Assembly: GCA_002391195.1 (NCBI GenBank)
Contig: DGRZ01000002.1
Span: forward strand, 1 to 46,385
DNA length: 46,385 nucleotides
Origin: Fibrobacter sp. UBA4375
GTDB lineage: Bacteria; Fibrobacterota; Fibrobacteria; Fibrobacterales; Fibrobacteraceae
Direction: 5' to 3'
A model generated the notes under the pieces. The model was not told the DNA's origin. It saw nothing but the letters and a program-made list of their open reading frames with translations, and made no database searches. Shown here piece by piece: positions 1 to 6,482 of the stretch (positions are counted from its first letter, which is position 1; the number at the start of each line of letters is the position of its first letter). The position numbers were made by a program, and so were the translations under genes.

Positions 1-1501
1 TCTTGAATTCGGCCTGCTTGGCGGCGGTCTTGTAGAGCTTGGCCACGGCCTTCTTCGGCACGAGTGCTTCGAATGCCTTGAGGCGAGCGTCAAAGTTCTT
101 GTCGGCGGCGAGAGCTTCGACCAGGATTGCTCCCACACGGCCGTATGCTTCGGGGAAGAAAGCGGTGTACTTCTTGGCAGAGGTGAGCTTGTTCAGCTTG
201 ATTTCGGGGAAGTCCAGCACCAGGTTGAACTGGAAGCTGACCTTCTGCTTCGGCTTCAAAACGGCAGTCACGGCGACGGCGCCTGCAATCGTTTCACGAC
301 CGCTGTAAACGTTCTTGACCCAAGAGCCTGCAACGCGACCGCTCTGGAGAGCGCCCTTCAGCACAGAGGCGGCATCGTCCTGGTAGAACATGGGCTTCAC
401 GGAAACGTTCAGGTTATCCTTCTTGTTCCAGGCAACAGACACGCCCATGCAACCGTTGAAGTCGCTTTCGGCGAGCGGCTTTTCGTTGTAGAATTCAATA
501 CCGCGCACAGAGCGGCCATCCTTGAGTTCCTTGTCAAACTGCACGCCCTTCGGGAAACGAGCGGACGGCACCAGCACAAAACTAGAGTCCTGAACGCCCT
601 GGCGGTCCTTCTTGGCCATGTAACCCGTGATGCTGTCCTGAATCTGGACAATCGTCACTTCGCGGGTTTCCTTGGTGTTGTTTTCGAGAGTGAACACGGT
701 GGCGTTCACGGGGAGGCTGGAGAGGCGTTCGTCACCCGGAGTCACGTAGCTGGACTGGGTCTTAGTGATAGCGACACCCTTGCCTTCGTAAACGGTTTCG
801 CTCACCGGATAGAGTGCGGTGTACTTCATCTTGGCGGCGTCGTAGCCCGGCTGGCCGAGGAATTCGGAGTCGTTTGCCCAGGCGGCGGTGAGGGCGCCTT
901 CGCGGGCTGCCTTTTCGCCAATCATGCCGTCAAAGAAGTCGATGAAAACGGCGCGGTTGATGGCGGCGGTGTCCTTGCCTGCAGCGATCAGAGCTTGGGT
1001 GCGGTCGCTGAACTGGATGTGCCAGCGTTCAAAGGCGGCCTTGTTCGTTGCAAAAAATGTCTTGTCGGCAAGTACCTTGTTGAGCTTGGCTTCTGCCTTC
1101 TTCTGGTCCTTCATGTCGGCATCGCCGAAAACGCGTGCTCCGTTTGCATCGAGGAGCGGAAAGTTGTTATTGTAGATGCCGAATGCGGCGAAGTTGCCAA
1201 TTACAAGGGGAGCCTTTGCGTTTAAGACCGCTTCCTTGAAGAAGAAGTTGTTGAAGCGGAGGTCAGAGGGCTTTTCGGTGCGGACCTGCACGCCAGGCAT
1301 CACGTTCATCACGGGGGTGGTGCCCGCAGGCGTTGCGGTGAATGTCGAGCCGATACCGCCGACAGCAATACCCGTGGTAGAAGGGGTCGTAGAAAGCGGG
1401 GTGTACCAGGGCTGGATAAATTCCACGGCGAGGCCCGGGGTCATCAGCTTCTGGACGGAACCGGCCTGTTTGGCGCCGGCGAGGTATTCTTTAATGCTCA
1501 T
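1..1501 (-). CDS. GH116-like glycoside hydrolase, N-terminal part (runs off left edge)
   Basis: An open frame starts at ATG 1501 and runs off the left edge; about 500 residues are visible. No signal peptide is apparent. Residues 44-52 read GIAVGGIGS, like the glycine-rich signature near the start of GH116 (bile-acid beta-glucosidase/glucosylceramidase) N-terminal domains. Later parts also fit that domain: a YPVSETVYE stretch, an SSLPVNATVFTLEN stretch, and near the visible end a VLDFPEIKLN...KKYTAFFPE stretch resembling the WDFP...RYT segment. The catalytic (alpha/alpha)6 domain would lie outside the window, so neither nucleophile nor acid/base can be checked. GH116 enzymes cleave beta-glucosides, beta-xylosides or glucosylceramide, which suits a fibre degrader. 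No convincing Shine-Dalgarno precedes the start. The assignment rests on motif resemblance only; another large hydrolase family is possible. Confidence 0.55.
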   Translation of the reverse strand, partial: MSIKEYLAGAKQAGSVQKLMTPGLAVEFIQPWYTPLSTTPSTTGIAVGGIGSTFTATPAGTTPVMNVMPGVQVRTEKPSDLRFNNFFFKEAVLNAKAPLVIGNFAAFGIYNNNFPLLDANGARVFGDADMKDQKKAEAKLNKVLADKTFFATNKAAFERWHIQFSDRTQALIAAGKDTAAINRAVFIDFFDGMIGEKAAREGALTAAWANDSEFLGQPGYDAAKMKYTALYPVSETVYEGKGVAITKTQSSYVTPGDERLSSLPVNATVFTLENNTKETREVTIVQIQDSITGYMAKKDRQGVQDSSFVLVPSARFPKGVQFDKELKDGRSVRGIEFYNEKPLAESDFNGCMGVSVAWNKKDNLNVSVKPMFYQDDAASVLKGALQSGRVAGSWVKNVYSGRETIAGAVAVTAVLKPKQKVSFQFNLVLDFPEIKLNKLTSAKKYTAFFPEAYGRVGAILVEALAADKNFDARLKAFEALVPKKAVAKLYKTAAKQAEFK

Positions 1502-1570
1502 AGTGAATGTCCGTATTAAGGTTTTTTATGGTATGGAAAGATAGTAAATAAGAGGTTAGAGCCGACCGCA

Positions 1571-1615
1571 TCAACCCTAATACCTACGACCTAACCACTC
1601 ACCACTCACCACTCA
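1571..1615 (+). repeat. Degenerate CCTA/CACT word repeat before an outer-membrane gene
   Basis: The divergent intergenic region (1502-1650) contains iterated words such as CCTAATACCTACGACCTA and CACCACTCACCACTCA. A 17-nt stretch (1577-1593) recurs exactly at 22773-22789, in front of another gene. Here the tract lies about 40 nt upstream of the start, and a GGGGAG ribosome-binding site follows separately. It is one of several such tracts in the window. Confidence 0.7.
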
Positions 1616-1650
1616 TTTACTATATTACTGCCGTTTTTAAGGGGAGTTTC

Positions 1651-2424
1651 ATGAAAAGTAAATTGTTTGAGATTATAGTCTTGATGGTGGCGGGCCTGGT
1701 TTTTGCCCAGTCTGAATCTGCGCCTTCGGAACCGACTGTCGCCAAGCCCGCCCCTCGCGAGCATCGCGGGTTTTACAACAGCGTGTCATTCGGAGCGGCC
1801 TACAACTGGTACAAGAACAGCAAAGAAGAGCATGATCATTACAACGATGGTTACGGGAGTGATTACCGGAATCGCGATGTAGATTATTTTGAGTACTACG
1901 GCGGAACATTCCCTGTCTTTGAATTCAAGTTCGGTACGGCTTTTGCCAACCTGATTGCCTTCCACACGGTTTTCAATTTGGGATTCTTTACGGGAACAAT
2001 GGACTACGGTTACCGGGAATATCGTGTGTTTTGCGATGCCAATGAAAAATGCCCCGCGCAGGTGACCGAAGACGAAACCAAGGAGATGGAATCCTCTGAC
2101 GGCTATAATTTCAGGACCTACATCGGTTTCGGTTCCACGATTTATCCTTTCCGCGACAAGAATTCGGCCCTGAACGGATTCTTTTTGGGAGGTTCCGTTG
2201 GTTATGCTGCGTTTGTAACTCTGATCAACGGAGGTTCCCGTGATGTCAGTTTCAATTCGGGAACGGCCTTCCAGGTGGAACTGGGCAAGGACTGGTGGAT
2301 GAACGACCACTTGTCTATTGGTGTGAGCCTTGGCTATGCTCGGACTGGCCTGGTCTGGAATACGGTGGACTCCCATGATGACGATAATGTGATATCCCTT
2401 TCGTTCAGGCTTACCCGGGGATAG
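1651..2424 (+). CDS. Outer-membrane beta-barrel-like protein, tandem paralog 1
   Basis: 257 residues with an N-terminal signal peptide (hydrophobic core around residues 6-19, cleavage near VFAQS). The mature part alternates aromatic and polar residues and contains the patterns EHRGFYNSVSFGAAYNWY and FQVELGKDWWMNDHLSIGVSLGYA, as expected of a small outer-membrane barrel. The C-terminal region ends in strand-like SLSFRLTRG. The gene immediately downstream, 6 bp away, is a clear paralog sharing EHRGF, YPFR.., MNGF/LNGF, GKDWW and the RLTRG end, so the pair is a tandem duplication in one operon. A GGGGAG ribosome-binding site precedes the ATG. No specific function can be assigned; porin, structural or secretion roles are all open. 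Confidence 0.75.
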   Translation: MKSKLFEIIVLMVAGLVFAQSESAPSEPTVAKPAPREHRGFYNSVSFGAAYNWYKNSKEEHDHYNDGYGSDYRNRDVDYFEYYGGTFPVFEFKFGTAFANLIAFHTVFNLGFFTGTMDYGYREYRVFCDANEKCPAQVTEDETKEMESSDGYNFRTYIGFGSTIYPFRDKNSALNGFFLGGSVGYAAFVTLINGGSRDVSFNSGTAFQVELGKDWWMNDHLSIGVSLGYARTGLVWNTVDSHDDDNVISLSFRLTRG

Positions 2425-2430
2425 TCGCCG

Positions 2431-3159
2431 ATGAAGTTCTTTAAGATATTAGCGATCGTCGCTCTGCTTGTGGTGACTTCGTGGGGGCAAGAGACCAAGC
2501 CCCAAAAGACGCGGCCGCCCTACGAGCACCGTGGATTCTTTTTTAGTGCGGGGACAGGCGTGGCCTATACGAATTTGAAGGCTTACCAGGAAGATTCGGA
2601 CGGAAGCTGGGAAGAAAACACAAGTCGGGAATTTTCGGGCTGGTCCGCACCCCTTTTCGATTTCAAGTTCGGAAAGTCCATTGCCAATTTAATCGTGCTA
2701 CATTCCCGGTTTGAACTGGCGACCTATTCCGGAGAAACCGACTATCATTACACCGAAAAATCCTACAGCGAAGGCATAAACCTTTTGGGAATCAGTCTCC
2801 CGAAGTATAACACGGATGAAAAGAAATCCTTGGACAGTTATGCTTTTTCTTTCTCTTTGGGCCTTGGGTTTATGGTGTATCCCTTCCGGAATCCCCGCTC
2901 CGTGATGAACGGCTTTTATGTGGGCTTTTCCAGCGGCATGGATGCCTTTTTGGCGGTATCCGGAGATGACGATGGCGATATTGATGTGGCTTCCGCCTTC
3001 ACGCAGTACGAAGTGGGCAAGGACTGGTGGGTGAGCGAAACCTGGTCCTTGGGGGTTGCCTTTGCCTTTTCTTTGCACGCCTTTGTCGAAGACGGCGCTG
3101 CCAACGATGGTGGTGACCGAGGAACCTTCAAGTTCCTGATTCGCTTGACTCGAGGATAG
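2431..3159 (+). CDS. Outer-membrane beta-barrel-like protein, tandem paralog 2
   Basis: 242 residues with a signal peptide (hydrophobic residues 5-16, cleavage near TSWGQ). It is paralogous to the gene 6 bp upstream: both have EHRGF after the signal, a VYPFRN-type segment followed by MNGFY and a Gly/Ser-rich strand, then the GKDWW motif, and both end RLTRG. The sequence fits a short outer-membrane barrel. The two genes are surely co-transcribed; no strong Shine-Dalgarno precedes this start, so translation may be coupled to the upstream gene. An inverted repeat follows the stop and separates it from the convergent Nudix gene. Function unknown. Confidence 0.75.
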   Translation: MKFFKILAIVALLVVTSWGQETKPQKTRPPYEHRGFFFSAGTGVAYTNLKAYQEDSDGSWEENTSREFSGWSAPLFDFKFGKSIANLIVLHSRFELATYSGETDYHYTEKSYSEGINLLGISLPKYNTDEKKSLDSYAFSFSLGLGFMVYPFRNPRSVMNGFYVGFSSGMDAFLAVSGDDDGDIDVASAFTQYEVGKDWWVSETWSLGVAFAFSLHAFVEDGAANDGGDRGTFKFLIRLTRG

Positions 3160-3166
3160 CGTTTAT

Positions 3167-3217
3167 GTCATTCCCGCGACTTGTGGTGAGCGAAGTCGAA
3201 CCAAGGCGGGAATCTCC
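3167..3217. repeat. REP-like inverted repeat between convergent genes
   Basis: ATTCCCGC (3170-3177) pairs with GCGGGAAT (3206-3213), and an inner GACTT/AAGTC pair extends the hairpin. It fills the gap between convergent genes and probably acts as a bidirectional terminator or transcript stabiliser. Related elements lie at 5114-5148, 17617-17636 and 36655-36705. Confidence 0.7.
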
Positions 3218-3218
3218 C

Positions 3219-3839
3219 TTATTTTTTGATTAGTCTGTATTTCAGATAACCCGCCATCTGTAGCGGGTGGCAGAAGGTGCCGTCGGCCATTTTCGCCTGC
3301 AGTTCCTCGTCGGAAAGTTCCAGGGATTCGATTTCTTCGGTGCTGTCAAAGTGGGTGTTCCCGCCCTTGACCACTCCATCGATGAATACTACGTGAAATA
3401 CACCGCGATGCCTGTCCGGGTTCACCGGGAAAGTGCCGATATATAGTTCGGAGTTGGAATTTCGGATTTCGGAATTAGTCTTGGAAGGGCTATTTTCTTT
3501 TTTTATATCACTCCGAATTCCGAATTCTGAATTCCGAATTAACGTGTACCCGCATTCCTCCTGCAGCTCCCGGAGGGCGGCCTGCTCCGGCGTTTCGCCC
3601 TTGTCGATGATTCCTGCAGGGAACTCCAGGGCGATTTTTCCGGAGCCGTGGCGGTATTGTTCCGTCATGACCCACTTGCCCTGGGCGGTACGGGCGAGAA
3701 TCAGCACCCAGTCCGGCTGCCAAAGCGTGTAGAAGTCGTCGATGACCTTGCCGTTCGGCAGTTCGCAGGTCTCCTTAGCCACTTTCAGCCAGGGAGCGTC
3801 TACCAGGTATTCCGTCTTGAGCAGTTTCCAGGGTTTCAT
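3219..3839 (-). CDS. Nudix hydrolase (ADP-sugar pyrophosphatase-like) with an internal insertion
   Basis: 206 residues. The Nudix box GX5EX7REUXEEXGU is intact at residues 76-98 (G76, E82, R90, E91, E94, E95), so the metal site should form. The flanking AGIIDKGET and the later IGTFPVNPDRHRGVFHVVF segments resemble ADP-ribose/ADP-sugar pyrophosphatases, which hydrolyse nucleoside-diphosphate sugars. Residues about 101-131, directly after the box, are an Asn/Ser/Glu/Ile-rich stretch encoded by degenerate AATTCCG repeats (3447-3541), not expected in the family; it keeps the frame. It would lie in the loop between the Nudix helix and the next strand, where length variation may be tolerated. The start at 3839 follows another tract of the same words. 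Substrate not determinable from sequence. Confidence 0.85.
   Translation of the reverse strand: MKPWKLLKTEYLVDAPWLKVAKETCELPNGKVIDDFYTLWQPDWVLILARTAQGKWVMTEQYRHGSGKIALEFPAGIIDKGETPEQAALRELQEECGYTLIRNSEFGIRSDIKKENSPSKTNSEIRNSNSELYIGTFPVNPDRHRGVFHVVFIDGVVKGGNTHFDSTEEIESLELSDEELQAKMADGTFCHPLQMAGYLKYRLIKK
3447..3541. repeat. AATTCCG-word repeat inserted in frame within the Nudix gene
   Basis: The left end carries GGAATTTCGGATTTCGGAATT and the right end CCGAATTCCGAATTCTG-type words in the opposite sense, around an AT-rich core (3476-3509). The whole is an imperfect inverted repeat of about 93-95 bp that adds about 31 codons without a stop. Similar words occur upstream of the gene at 3846-3876. 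Confidence 0.75.
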
Positions 3840-3845
3840 AACCTA

Positions 3846-3880
3846 AATATAATTCCTAAATCCGAAATCCGAATTCATAA
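3846..3880. repeat. AATTCC/AAATCCG word tract upstream of the Nudix gene
   Basis: Short tract of related words (CCTAAATCCGAAATCCGAATTC) in the 47-bp gap between the MFS gene stop and the Nudix start. It mixes the CCTAAA words of the start-codon tracts with the CCGAAT words of the insertion at 3447-3541. Confidence 0.6.
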
Positions 3881-3886
3881 ATGGAA

Positions 3887-5092
3887 CTACCCTTCCAGTT
3901 TGTTCTTCAAGTAGTGTCTTGAAGTCCAGGCGAAGTAGAGGATATCCGCAATCACCAGCGCCACGGCGCAGGCCAAGAATACGGGCTGGTGGTTTCCGAA
4001 ATGTCCCGCCATGGAGCCGCCCGCCAAAATGCCTGCCCCAATGCCGATATCCCAGCCGGAGAGGTAGGTGCTGTTGGCGGTACCCCGCTGGTCGTGGCGG
4101 GCTAGGTTCACGCACATGGTCTGATACCCCGGGAAGATGAGCCCGAGGCTCGTGCCAATCAGGAAAGCTGCCACAAAGAAGGTGATGGGGGAGTGGCTGA
4201 AGGCCAAGATAAAGTAGGCTACCACGTTTAGGGTCATGCCCGTACCCACCAGGTGAATCAGGTAACCCTTGTCGATGAGCCGCCCCGTCATCACGCGGTT
4301 CAAAATAAGGCCTGCAGCAATCAGGGCGTAGAACCAGCCGGAGCCGCCGATGCCCAGTTCCTGGGCGTAGAGCGCAATGTAGTTGGTCACGGGCCCGTAG
4401 GCAAAGCCCACGAAGATAAAGTTTGCAAACTGCGGGACGGCGCGGGTCAAGAAAAACCGGTCCAGCGAAAGGGGCGCGTGGGGCTTTTTCTCCTTGCGGG
4501 GAACGTTTAAGGTCTGCACCAGGACAAGGCCGATGACGCACAGTGCGATGGAAATGATAAACACGATGGTGTCGCCGAATGCTTCGTACAGGAACATGCC
4601 GGTCATAGGTCCTGTGGCGAAGGCGAGATTCACGCTGATGCCGAAGTAGCCGATACCTTCGCCGCGACGGCTCGCAGGCAGGGCGTCGATGGCCACGGTG
4701 TTGCTCGCCGTGCTGGAAATTCCGAAGAAAAGCCCGTGGGCAAAACGCACGGCGGCAAGGATGGGCAAGAAGGCCACCGTCTTGTAGCCCAGAAAGCATG
4801 CGGTAAAGGCGAAGAACGTCCAGAAATACAGCGGCTTACGGCTGAGGGTATCCACCAAAAAACCGGCGAAGGGCCTGCAGGCGAGCGCCCCGATGGTGTA
4901 GAGCGAGATGATAAAACCTGCGGTGGCGTTGTCGGTCTGGAATTTCTCGATAATGTAGAGGGGCAGAATCGGCAGTAGCTGGTAAAAACTGAAAAACAGC
5001 AGAAAGTTCGCGGCGGCCACCGTCACGAAGTTCCGGGTCCAAAGCGCGGGATTCTTGTCGGCTGTTTTGATTGTCACATTTTCGTTAGACAT
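3887..5092 (-). CDS. Major facilitator superfamily transporter
   Basis: 401 residues with about 12 hydrophobic segments, the normal MFS size. After the first two segments lies GFLVDTLSRKPLY (about residues 76-88), matching the MFS motif A loop between TM2 and TM3. The central cytoplasmic loop is charged (NVPRKEKKPHAP), and the second half repeats the layout, with GRLIDKGYLIH in the equivalent of the motif A position. It would sit in the inner membrane and export or import a small molecule by proton exchange; a drug/sugar exporter type is likely but no substrate is evident. Oriented with the Nudix gene downstream, so the two may be co-transcribed. The start at 5092 is followed by a short polar N-terminus before TM1. 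Confidence 0.85.
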   Translation of the reverse strand: MSNENVTIKTADKNPALWTRNFVTVAAANFLLFFSFYQLLPILPLYIIEKFQTDNATAGFIISLYTIGALACRPFAGFLVDTLSRKPLYFWTFFAFTACFLGYKTVAFLPILAAVRFAHGLFFGISSTASNTVAIDALPASRRGEGIGYFGISVNLAFATGPMTGMFLYEAFGDTIVFIISIALCVIGLVLVQTLNVPRKEKKPHAPLSLDRFFLTRAVPQFANFIFVGFAYGPVTNYIALYAQELGIGGSGWFYALIAAGLILNRVMTGRLIDKGYLIHLVGTGMTLNVVAYFILAFSHSPITFFVAAFLIGTSLGLIFPGYQTMCVNLARHDQRGTANSTYLSGWDIGIGAGILAGGSMAGHFGNHQPVFLACAVALVIADILYFAWTSRHYLKNKLEG

Positions 5093-5113
5093 ACATGCCT
5101 TGATTCTTCTTAT

Positions 5114-5148
5114 GCGTCATTCCGGCCATTGAGCCGAAATCTAATGAC
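5114..5148. repeat. REP-like inverted repeat followed by CTCTCGT direct repeats
   Basis: GTCATT and AATGAC close a small stem with an inner CGGC/GCCG pair. From 5160 to 5204 the words CTCTCGTCTCTCGTCT recur around a CCCGCAGGGCG stretch. It occupies the gap between the methyltransferase stop and the MFS start, so it may terminate the upstream gene's transcript on the minus strand. Confidence 0.5.
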
Positions 5149-5201
5149 GTCTTCTTATAATCTCTCGTCTCTCGTCTGTAGCCCGCAGGGCGTTCTCTCG
5201 T

Positions 5202-6362
5202 CTACTTCCTCTCCAGCATCACGATGGTTTCCAGGTGCGGCGTTCCGGGGAACAGGTCCAGGGGCTGCACTTCACGCACGCGGTAGCCGTAACGTTCCCA
5301 TTCCTTCAGGGAGGCGGGAATCTCGTCGGTGCCGCAGAACACGTGGGCGATGCGTAGGGGCTTTCGCATGGCAAGGGCGTGGATCACGCCGGGTTCGCAG
5401 CCCTTTCGGGGCGGGTCCAGCAGGATTTTTTCGGGCTCGTTCGGCACGGGTCGCGGAAGCCTTGTCTGCACGAACTCTTCGTCAATCTTTCCGGCGATAA
5501 AGCGGTACGGTTTTTTGAGGTGTCTGGCCGAAGCCTTCGCGCAGTCGATGGAAGGGCCTTCCCATTCCACGCCCAAAACGTCCTTGGCGGCTTCGCCCAG
5601 GGCAAAACTGAACAGGCCGTAACCGCAGAACAGGTCCAGAAAGTGGTCTTCTTTACCGAGGCTGAGCAGGCGGCTCGCCGCCTTGATCAGGTTGTGAATC
5701 TGGCTTTCGTTAATCTGGCTGAAACCGGTTACGGGGTAGCGGAGGCTGAACTTGCCGAGAGGGAGCGAAAGTTCCCGCGGTCCATAAAGCTGCTTGAAGT
5801 TCAGGCCTTCGGTTGGGCGTTTGGATTCCAGGTAGTAATCCGACTCGGTGGTATCCACGTAGGCGTGTGCCGCCGTCACGTGGAAAGGCGATTTTTGCAG
5901 GGCGTCGGCAATCAGCTTCAGCTTGCGCACGATGCTGGCGTCAACCTTCTTGATGTTGAAAATCACTACCCGGTACTGGTAGGTGCCGCGAATGATAATC
6001 CAGTTCAGGGCGTAGGCCAGGGGCTTGTAGGCCGGCGTAATCAACTTTTCGAACAGAAAGTCGTAGATACGGTTGTGTTCGTCGGGCTCCAGCAGGGAAT
6101 CTTGACGGTCGAACTGCAGGTTGCCCGGTTCCATGTGCACGCGTCTCTTGCTGGTGGTGCGGTAACCGCGGGGCATGGGGCTTGCCACCACCTTCTGGGG
6201 GTTGCCGGCCAGGCGGTTCACGTCCCAGAATTCCCGGATGGCGGCATCCTTGACGCGGAGCTCGTCCTTGTAGTCCAGCATGGCAAGGGATTCCCCGCGG
6301 AGGGAATCGGCTTCGCGGGTGTAGTTCGGAATCTGGTGGGCAATGGCTTGTTCGAATAGCAT
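5202..6362 (-). CDS. RlmD/TrmA-family RNA (uracil-5)-methyltransferase
   Basis: 386 residues. The C-terminal half is a class I SAM-dependent methyltransferase: SAM motif LDLFCGYGLFSF near residue 240, acidic ribose-binding EW around residue 261, LLDPPRKG near 314, catalytic-cysteine region HVFCGTDE near 339, and the family ending ..LDLFPGTPHLETIVMLER. These match TrmA/RlmD (RumA) enzymes that make m5U in tRNA or 23S rRNA. The N-terminus lacks an obvious TRAM domain and four-Cys iron-sulfur cluster, so it resembles the shorter TrmA/RlmC-like group; the target position cannot be told. The ATG at 6362 is preceded directly by a CCTA-word tract with no Shine-Dalgarno. Confidence 0.85.
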   Translation of the reverse strand: MLFEQAIAHQIPNYTREADSLRGESLAMLDYKDELRVKDAAIREFWDVNRLAGNPQKVVASPMPRGYRTTSKRRVHMEPGNLQFDRQDSLLEPDEHNRIYDFLFEKLITPAYKPLAYALNWIIIRGTYQYRVVIFNIKKVDASIVRKLKLIADALQKSPFHVTAAHAYVDTTESDYYLESKRPTEGLNFKQLYGPRELSLPLGKFSLRYPVTGFSQINESQIHNLIKAASRLLSLGKEDHFLDLFCGYGLFSFALGEAAKDVLGVEWEGPSIDCAKASARHLKKPYRFIAGKIDEEFVQTRLPRPVPNEPEKILLDPPRKGCEPGVIHALAMRKPLRIAHVFCGTDEIPASLKEWERYGYRVREVQPLDLFPGTPHLETIVMLERK

Positions 6363-6402
6363 GGGGTAGGGGCTAGGATTTAGGGGTTAGGAGCTAGGAC
6401 TT
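6363..6402 (-). repeat. CCTA-word tract abutting the methyltransferase start codon
   Basis: On the coding strand the leader reads as iterated CCTAGCTCCTAACCCCTAAA words ending right at the ATG. No purine-rich ribosome-binding site is visible. Same class as 15457-15574, 19553-19593 and 22735-22843. Confidence 0.75.
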
Positions 6403-6433
6403 CGGAACGCAAATCTAGAAAATTAAATGAATG

Positions 6434-6458
6434 AAAAAAAGGCGGACTTGCGTCCGCC
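6434..6458 (-). terminator. Rho-independent terminator of the lipoprotein gene
   Basis: GGCGGAC / GTCCGCC perfect 7-bp stem with a 4-nt loop (6441-6458), followed on the minus strand by seven T residues. It lies about 25 bp after the stop of the 762-residue lipoprotein gene. Confidence 0.9.
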
Positions 6459-6482
6459 CCATTGAGTTACTTGGTCGTTATC

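Noticed and set aside
3843..4799. Long minus-strand frame overlapping the MFS gene
   Set aside because: An Arg/Pro/His-rich out-of-frame product of the MFS gene, which has twelve clear membrane segments in its own frame.
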